Part shown: positions 58,779 through 64,000 of the stretch, in pieces
Numbering within the stretch: position 1 is the first letter of the stretch
Layout: every line of letters starts with the position of its first letter
NCBI GenBank assembly: GCA_965230605.1
Contig: CBDDLD010000004.1
Span: 1,364,001 to 1,428,000 of the forward strand
Length of the DNA stretch: 64,000 nucleotides
Direction of reading: 5' to 3'
DNA from: CBDDLD01 sp965230605
GTDB taxonomy: Bacteria; Bacteroidota; Bacteroidia; Flavobacteriales; Flavobacteriaceae
Translations under genes and position numbers: made by a program
Notes under the pieces: model-generated
Databases searched by the model: none
Told to the model about the DNA's origin: nothing
What the model saw: the letters and a program-made list of their open reading frames with translations, nothing else

Positions 58779-59672
58779 ATGCTAGAATCTGTTTTTTTGG
58801 CAGGTGGGACCTCTTACAATGCAGTCATTACATTAGAAGATTTTCCTGAAAGGAAACCACAGACCATTCATCATTGTAATTATGATGAAACTATTGGTAA
58901 TACAGGTGCTGGTAAAGCTTTGACATTGTCAAGATTAGGGTATAACGTAACATTTCAAACACTATTAGGTAATGATGCTTATGCCGAAAAGATTAGAAGT
59001 CATTTGCAACATCCTAGTATTGCTCTGCATGCAGATATAGATCCAAAAGGTACAGAACGACATACTAATATTATGAACGCTGTAGGTGAACGTATTTCAA
59101 TTTTCACCAACCCAAGTACAGATACGCCAAAAATCAATTATAATGCTTATAAATCTGCCATACAGGCTTCAAAACATTCCATAATTAATATATCAAACTA
59201 TTGTAGACACTTCTTACCGATATGTAAGGCCACAAATAGGACGATATGGACTGATCTTCATGATTATGATGGAAAGAATAGCTATCATGAAGATTTTATT
59301 AGCGCTGCAGATTTTATTTTTTTAAGCTCTGAAAATTTAAAAGCTTACAAACCATTTATGACCCGAATGATAAATGAAGGAAAACAATTAGTGGTTTGTA
59401 CACACGGTAGAGAAGGAGCAACTGCTATAGACGCATCTGGCGCTTTTATCGAAATTCCGATAATAGATACTTATGATCTAATCAATGCAAATGGTGCTGG
59501 TGATGCTTTTTTTTCAGGTTTCTTCTACGCTTACACTAAAGGTTATGCCCTAAAGAAGTGTATGGAAATAGCTACAATATGTGGTGGGCTTACTGTAGCA
59601 TCTAAAACTATTTTCAATCCAGATATCAGTATGTCCGTGGTTGAACAAGAATATAAAAAGCATTATGTATAA
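58779..59672 (+). CDS. PfkB family carbohydrate kinase
   Basis: A 297-residue ribokinase-like kinase. N-terminal FLAGGTSYNAVI and the TIGNTGAGKALTLSRLGYNVTFQTLLGNDAY segment form the sugar pocket; the C-terminal INANGAGDAFFSGFFYAY contains the GAGD anion hole with catalytic Asp. Start: ATG 58779 (MLESVFLAGG); a GTG six bases earlier is possible. Unlike typical members the N-terminal DxNG motif is altered. Substrate (sugar, nucleoside or other) cannot be told. Confidence 0.85.
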   Translation: MLESVFLAGGTSYNAVITLEDFPERKPQTIHHCNYDETIGNTGAGKALTLSRLGYNVTFQTLLGNDAYAEKIRSHLQHPSIALHADIDPKGTERHTNIMNAVGERISIFTNPSTDTPKINYNAYKSAIQASKHSIINISNYCRHFLPICKATNRTIWTDLHDYDGKNSYHEDFISAADFIFLSSENLKAYKPFMTRMINEGKQLVVCTHGREGATAIDASGAFIEIPIIDTYDLINANGAGDAFFSGFFYAYTKGYALKKCMEIATICGGLTVASKTIFNPDISMSVVEQEYKKHYV

Positions 59673-59703
59673 AAAAAGCAGACCCTATAGGAGCCTGCTT
59701 TTT
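59673..59703. terminator. bidirectional terminator between PfkB and OmpA-type genes
   Basis: AAAAAGCAG (59673-59681) pairs with CTGCTTTTT (59695-59703) around CCTATAGG. Confidence 0.75.
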
Positions 59704-59722
59704 AATATAATTTGAGGGGAAA

Positions 59723-61633
59723 TTACTCTTTTACAATATAGAAGTATGAGCGTCTATTTAATTGATGCTCTTCTTTAGAACATTTCACACCGTTAGAACA
59801 CTTATTTAGTAATTGTGTTTCACCATATCCTATAGCACTTTCTATTCTATTAGCATCAATACCTCTAGATATGATATAATCTCTTGTAGATTTAGCTCTT
59901 CTGTCTGATAACTTCATATTGTATCTGTCGCTACCTCTACTATCTGTATGAGATTCTATTTTAATAACCATTGATGGATGCTTACGCATTACATCTACAA
60001 TATTCTCTAATTCATATTGTGCATCTGTTCTGATGTTCCACTTATCGAAATCAAAGAATATCGGATTGATAACAATTTGGTTGTCTATAATAAGAGGTAC
60101 TAAATTTAAATCAGCTTTGTTCACCTTTTCATCTTCATTATCTGTTAATACGTCCTTCTGATCGTTCTTATAATCTTCTTTTTCTGCTAAAACAGTATAT
60201 TTTTTATCACAATCAACTTCAAATGAATAACTGCCGGATGCATCCGTAGTGTATTCTTCTATCACTTTTCCGGTTTCATCAATCAACCTAACGTTTACTC
60301 CAGGTAATAAAACATTTGTCTTATTATCTCTAACTAAACCTTCTAAAACTTGTTTACAATTGTATGCATTGAAACTGTATATATCATCATTTCCTTGTCC
60401 TTCTGGTCTATTAGAGGAGAAGTAACCTTTCTTGGTGTCTGAATCTATATAGAAGGCGAAGTCATCGTAACCACTATTATATGGTGTGCCTAAATTTTCA
60501 GGATTAGCTCCATCGTCTTTTAAGATATCAGATCTGAAAATATCGAGTAGACCTAAGTTTAAATACCCGTCTGAAGAAAAATACATCGTACTGTCTTTAC
60601 TAACAAAAGGAAACATTTCACGTCCTTCGGTATTAATCTTATCTCCCATGTTTACGGGCTCTCCATAGCTCCCATCTTCATTAATATCTACATAGTAAAT
60701 ATCTGTTTGACCTAAACCACCATCTCTGTCTGATACAAAATATAAACGCTTGTTATCTGGACTCAATGCCGGGTGACCGGTAGAAAACACATCATCATTA
60801 AAAGGAAGTTCCTCAATATCTGACCAGGAGTCACTATTGATACTTGCCTTGTATATTTTAAGATGAGATGTTCCTTTTTTATCGTAATCTAATCTATTTC
60901 GCTTCGTGACATTATCTCTTGTGAAATAAATAGTTTTACCGTCATTAGTTATAGCCACAGAAGCTTCATGATATGCCGTATTTACTTTATCAGCACTTAA
61001 TTCTTGTGCAGAACCGTAACTAGTTTTGCTGTCTTCTTCAGTAAGTGTAATTTCAAAAATATCTAAGAACGGTTCATCATTCCAGCTATACACTTTCTTA
61101 TCATCATTCCTTGCTGAAGCAAAGTATAACTTGTTATCATAGATATAAGTTCCAAAATCTGAAAACTTAGTGTTGAAAGGGACATTCTCTACAGTTACAA
61201 CAACGTCTGTACTAGAAACTGATGTAAGTTTACTGTATAAATCTACTTCGTCAGGATCATAGCCTTTTACACGGCTGTCACCGGCTTGCATGGCTTTAAA
61301 TTCTTTAAACCATTTATCAGCTTCTTCATATTTACCAATACTTCTTAACGATTGAATGTATTTGTATAAATATTCTGAATCTAAATTTTTATGCTGTTTT
61401 AATGCTTCACCATACCAAAAAGCAGCCTTTTCAGACTTAGCATTATTGTAATATGCATCCCCTAATCGGGTTAATACGTGAGCACTGCTATCACCTTTAG
61501 CTACGACTTTTTCGTATAATTCTATAGCTTTCACATATCCGAAGTTATCGAAAAACTTGTCGGCAAGTTTTTTCTGTCCAAAAGAAAATGAGCAGCTTAA
61601 AACAAAAAATAGTATGAATAATCTTGTTGTCAT
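59723..61633 (-). CDS. OmpA-family envelope protein with TPR and beta-propeller domains
   Basis: A 636-residue protein: signal peptide (LFILFFVLSCSFSFGQ), N-terminal TPR-like helices (VVAKGDSSAHVLTRLGDAYYNNAKSEKAAFWYGEAL, ~43-78), a PD40/WD40-type propeller (repeats such as YHEASVAITNDGKTIYFTRD and GHPALSPDNKRLYFVSDRDGG), a carboxypeptidase-regulatory fold (~430-500) and an OmpA C-terminal domain (KIESHTDSRGSDRYNMKLSDRR...), which binds peptidoglycan. This architecture (PorE/SprF-partner like) is found with PorP/SprF. Third gene of the adhesin-PorP-OmpA operon, 13 bases after PorP. Confidence 0.88.
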   Translation of the reverse strand: MTTRLFILFFVLSCSFSFGQKKLADKFFDNFGYVKAIELYEKVVAKGDSSAHVLTRLGDAYYNNAKSEKAAFWYGEALKQHKNLDSEYLYKYIQSLRSIGKYEEADKWFKEFKAMQAGDSRVKGYDPDEVDLYSKLTSVSSTDVVVTVENVPFNTKFSDFGTYIYDNKLYFASARNDDKKVYSWNDEPFLDIFEITLTEEDSKTSYGSAQELSADKVNTAYHEASVAITNDGKTIYFTRDNVTKRNRLDYDKKGTSHLKIYKASINSDSWSDIEELPFNDDVFSTGHPALSPDNKRLYFVSDRDGGLGQTDIYYVDINEDGSYGEPVNMGDKINTEGREMFPFVSKDSTMYFSSDGYLNLGLLDIFRSDILKDDGANPENLGTPYNSGYDDFAFYIDSDTKKGYFSSNRPEGQGNDDIYSFNAYNCKQVLEGLVRDNKTNVLLPGVNVRLIDETGKVIEEYTTDASGSYSFEVDCDKKYTVLAEKEDYKNDQKDVLTDNEDEKVNKADLNLVPLIIDNQIVINPIFFDFDKWNIRTDAQYELENIVDVMRKHPSMVIKIESHTDSRGSDRYNMKLSDRRAKSTRDYIISRGIDANRIESAIGYGETQLLNKCSNGVKCSKEEHQLNRRSYFYIVKE

Positions 61634-61646
61634 ATTGATTTTCTTT

Positions 61647-62582
61647 TTAGAAGTATCTAGGTGATTTTATACGTTTACTTTTAAATACCTCGAACATTAA
61701 TAATATTTCGTGTGTTCCACTTGTATATGGTCTAAGGTCTGAAATAGGATACTCATAAGCATATCCGATTCTTAACTGCTTTGATATTTGAAAATCAGCA
61801 AGACCACCAATAGCTCCAGCAGATTCATTAAAGCGGTATCCGCCTCCTAACCACAGCTTTTCATAGAATAAGAAATGTGCAGAAAGGTCGAAAGATAATG
61901 GCGCACCATTTGTTGCTTTTAAAAGTACTGTTGGCTTTAACTTTGTATTTTCACTAAGATCAAAAACATAACCACCAGTTACATAATAACTTACACGTTC
62001 TAAAGCAACATAGTCTATAGTTCCGCTTCCACCATTGTTATAATCCGTATTTAAGATTCTTGGAGCAGATAAACCTACATACCATTTGTTCGTATGCCAG
62101 TAAACACCGGCACCAACATTTGGACTCCATCTATTAGATACATCATTGAAGAATGGATCATTTACAACGCTTGGGTCGGTTAATAACTCCTGATCAAGTG
62201 TATAATGTGTGAATCCTGCTTTTAAACCAAAGGCTAGTTTCGTTTTTACACCAGTCTGAATGGTATAAGAGAAGTCACCATAGATATATGAAAAGTTCTC
62301 ATAACCTAATTCATCGTTAATAAATGATAAACCAAGACCGATTTTCTCATTACGCAATGGAGCATGAACAGACAGGGTTTGAGTTATTGGTCCACCTTCA
62401 AGACCAACCCACTGACTTCTATGTAATCCTACTGCACTAAAAGTTTGTCTACTTCCTGCATAGGCGGGATTAATAGAAATGGTATTGAACATGTATTGCG
62501 TAAACTGCGGTAGCTGCTGTGCAAAGCACATCGTACTACCGAACAGTAATATTGCGATAATGTAAATTCTAGATAACTTCAT
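61647..62582 (-). CDS. PorP/SprF family type IX secretion membrane protein
   Basis: A 311-residue outer membrane barrel with signal peptide (ILLFGSTMCFAQQ). Typical start of the mature part: QLPQFTQYMFNTISINPAYAGSRQTFSAVGLHRSQWVGLEGGP, and end YAYEYPISDLRPYTSGTHEILLMFEVF. PorP/SprF proteins work with the T9SS to carry or anchor large adhesins such as SprB at the surface. The adjacent giant repeat protein upstream (10 bases away) is the likely cargo. Confidence 0.92.
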   Translation of the reverse strand: MKLSRIYIIAILLFGSTMCFAQQLPQFTQYMFNTISINPAYAGSRQTFSAVGLHRSQWVGLEGGPITQTLSVHAPLRNEKIGLGLSFINDELGYENFSYIYGDFSYTIQTGVKTKLAFGLKAGFTHYTLDQELLTDPSVVNDPFFNDVSNRWSPNVGAGVYWHTNKWYVGLSAPRILNTDYNNGGSGTIDYVALERVSYYVTGGYVFDLSENTKLKPTVLLKATNGAPLSFDLSAHFLFYEKLWLGGGYRFNESAGAIGGLADFQISKQLRIGYAYEYPISDLRPYTSGTHEILLMFEVFKSKRIKSPRYF

Positions 62583-62592
62583 AGGTTAAGTT

Positions 62593-64000
62593 TTATTTTG
62601 TTGCTACGTAGATTGGGCCTGCAAAAGGTTTTAATCCACTATTTCTTAAATTAATAACGTAATAATAGGTTCCTGTTGGGACTTGATCGGATCCTCCTAC
62701 CGAGGAGCCATGGGCTTTACCATTCCAATCATTCTGATAATTGTTTGATTCAAATATTTTAGCTCCCCATCTGTTGAAAATTTGTAGTTCAATTACGAAC
62801 CCACAATCTTCAACACCACTGATCGTAAAGAATTCATTGAATGCATCTCCATTAGCAGTAACCGTTTTAGAGATTACAACATCCTCTTGACCACATGGTA
62901 AAACGACACAATCATCATCTATCGTTACATTCACCTGAATTTCAGTTGGACATGGCCCTTCTGTGATCGTATATTGGAATGTATACACACCTAATTCATC
63001 TACACTTGCAGGGTCAAATAAACTTCCATTGATCGTAGCATTGCCAGAAACAACACTCCAAGTACCGTTCATATCGAAATCACCTGATAACAGATCAAAT
63101 AGATCGAATTCGGAATCTTGAATACATCTAGCACTATCAAATGCATTAATCACATTGCTAATTTCTACACTGATCGTTTGAGTGAAAATGGCTTCATTTC
63201 CACAATCATCTGTCACTGTCCATGTTCTGATGATCTCATAGTCTTCAAAATCATTAGCTTGAGTATTATCTTCATTAAATACTACTGAAATATCAGTTGA
63301 ACATGAATCTTCAAATACCAATTCCGGTACTTCAGGGATATCATCACAATCTGCAGTAATATTCTCTTCAAAGTCTGGTGTTACTAATCCTGGTGCAGTT
63401 GTGTCTTGTACCGTGATTATTTGTATATGAATCGTATCATTTCCACAATCATCTACCGCAGTCCACGTTCTTTCTATAGTATACTCTCCATCACAAGCAC
63501 CTTCAGTAATTACTTCTTCAAATGTTACTACAGCATCACTACAGTTATCCGTAGCTGTAAGCGTAGAAGCATCTCCTTCCGGAATACTATCACATTCTAC
63601 AGTAACATCTCCAGGTAAAGTTTCATTGAATGTTGGAGCTGTTGTGTCCTGTACTGTGATTATTTGTGTATGCGATACTTCATTATCACAAGCATCAGTA
63701 GCAGTCCAAGTTCTAGTAATGATAAAGTCACCACTACAAGCACCATCCGTTATTGTTTCTTCAAATGCTATTGTTGCATCACCACAGTTATCCGTAGCTG
63801 TTACAGTAGAAGCATCAGGTATGTTATCACACTCTACAGTAACATCAGCAGGTAATGTTCCATCGAATACTGGTGCAGTAGTATCTTCAATAGTAATGGT
63901 CTGAACAAGTGTTGTTGTGTTACCACAATCATCCGTTAGAGACCAAGTACGCGTGATTACAGACTCATTGGCACAAGCTCCGGCAGCAACGCTATCAGAG
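62593..64000 (-). CDS. giant repeat adhesin with gliding-motility-associated C-terminal domain (partial)
   Basis: Open to the edge of the window with no stop or start; the 5' part is missing (468 sense codons seen). The last ~90 residues (PCGQEDVVISKTVTANGDAFNEFF ... QIFNRWGAKIFESNNYQNDWNGKAHG ... DQVPTGTYYYVINLRNSG) form the CHU_C gliding-motility C-terminal domain, a type B sorting signal. Upstream are at least two tandem HYR-like units of 79-81 residues, each with DTTAPxF, DVTVECD, TATDNC, TRTWTA. It precedes PorP/SprF and OmpA-type genes, so it is the probable substrate of that pair. Confidence 0.9.
   Translation of the reverse strand, partial: SDSVAAGACANESVITRTWSLTDDCGNTTTLVQTITIEDTTAPVFDGTLPADVTVECDNIPDASTVTATDNCGDATIAFEETITDGACSGDFIITRTWTATDACDNEVSHTQIITVQDTTAPTFNETLPGDVTVECDSIPEGDASTLTATDNCSDAVVTFEEVITEGACDGEYTIERTWTAVDDCGNDTIHIQIITVQDTTAPGLVTPDFEENITADCDDIPEVPELVFEDSCSTDISVVFNEDNTQANDFEDYEIIRTWTVTDDCGNEAIFTQTISVEISNVINAFDSARCIQDSEFDLFDLLSGDFDMNGTWSVVSGNATINGSLFDPASVDELGVYTFQYTITEGPCPTEIQVNVTIDDDCVVLPCGQEDVVISKTVTANGDAFNEFFTISGVEDCGFVIELQIFNRWGAKIFESNNYQNDWNGKAHGSSVGGSDQVPTGTYYYVINLRNSGLKPFAGPIYVATK

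Noticed and set aside
63180..64000. Repeats near the end as a CRISPR array
   Set aside because: The period is ~240 bases, in frame with protein repeats, and spacers are absent.

Overview
The window is chromosomal DNA from a member of the Flavobacteriaceae (Bacteroidota). The evidence is: AT-rich sequence; Bacteroidota-type -7 promoter elements (TAnnTTTG) and no visible Shine-Dalgarno sites; type IX secretion genes (porQ, porP/sprF) and C-terminal sorting domains; many families typical of or restricted to Bacteroidota (DUF4294, DUF6048, DUF6452, DUF6768, CCC-motif proteins); and a 6S RNA in the zapA-rny gap. Genus is not resolved. It is mostly core genome: no phage, insertion sequence, CRISPR array, rRNA or tRNA was seen.

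Layout. 1-2760: end of an unidentified membrane protein coupled to an ATP-grasp enzyme, then a Bcr/CflA exporter. 2794-6251: three-gene acyl-CoA carboxylase operon. 6321-9795: PrsW, NUDIX, class V aminotransferase and M42 peptidase, tightly packed. 9900-14406: DUF4294, hemolysin III, DUF4268, ZIP transporter and two methyltransferases fired from one symmetric divergent promoter; a relic of a secreted protein lies at 11214-11345. 14413-20090: lipoprotein, formyltransferase/glycosyltransferase fusion, DinB, DUF6048-DUF6452-rlmD. 20213-24954: ECF sigma factor with a good self-type promoter, rocD, small membrane proteins, Smr protein, acidic lipoprotein. 25042-32265: cysteine desulfurase, T9SS cargo, TonB-dependent receptor, M23 peptidase. 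32446-38149: coiled-coil protein, zapA, 6S RNA, rny, xerD, three small outer membrane barrels, aroQ. 38204-43977: lpdA, DUF1572, msrB, M48 protease, UMF1-type transporter, lipocalin-like lipoprotein. 44049-47008: second sigma/anti-sigma operon with two repeat-built envelope proteins. 47237-59672: lon, porQ-cmk, LysM protein, rpsA, pyrR-pyrB-STAS-like-rnz, pdxH, CAP lipoprotein, PfkB kinase. 59723-64000: OmpA-type protein, PorP/SprF and a very large repeat adhesin with a gliding-motility C-terminus, open at the window edge.

The genes fall into envelope and T9SS biology (PorQ, PorP/SprF, OmpA protein, adhesin, sorting-domain protein, TonB receptor, barrels), two sigma regulatory modules, central metabolism (carboxylase, LpdA, RocD, AroQ, PyrB, Cmk, PdxH), RNA processing (Rny, Rnz, RlmD, THUMP methyltransferase, S1) and proteostasis (Lon, PrsW, M48, M42, MsrB).

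I found no clear new multi-gene system. The most unusual signals are in regulation: four promoters placed exactly four bases before ATG (probable leaderless mRNAs), a palindrome made of two divergent -7 boxes, an ECF-type promoter in front of an ECF sigma gene, inverted repeats overlapping promoters, and three forced TTG starts. No gene-free stretch exceeds 300 bases; the longest are 51920-52198 (rpsA promoter and leader), 40740-40968 (inverted repeats), 47009-47236 (two inverted repeats), 33041-33265 (6S RNA) and 35786-36003 (AT-rich, only a weak -7-like site).
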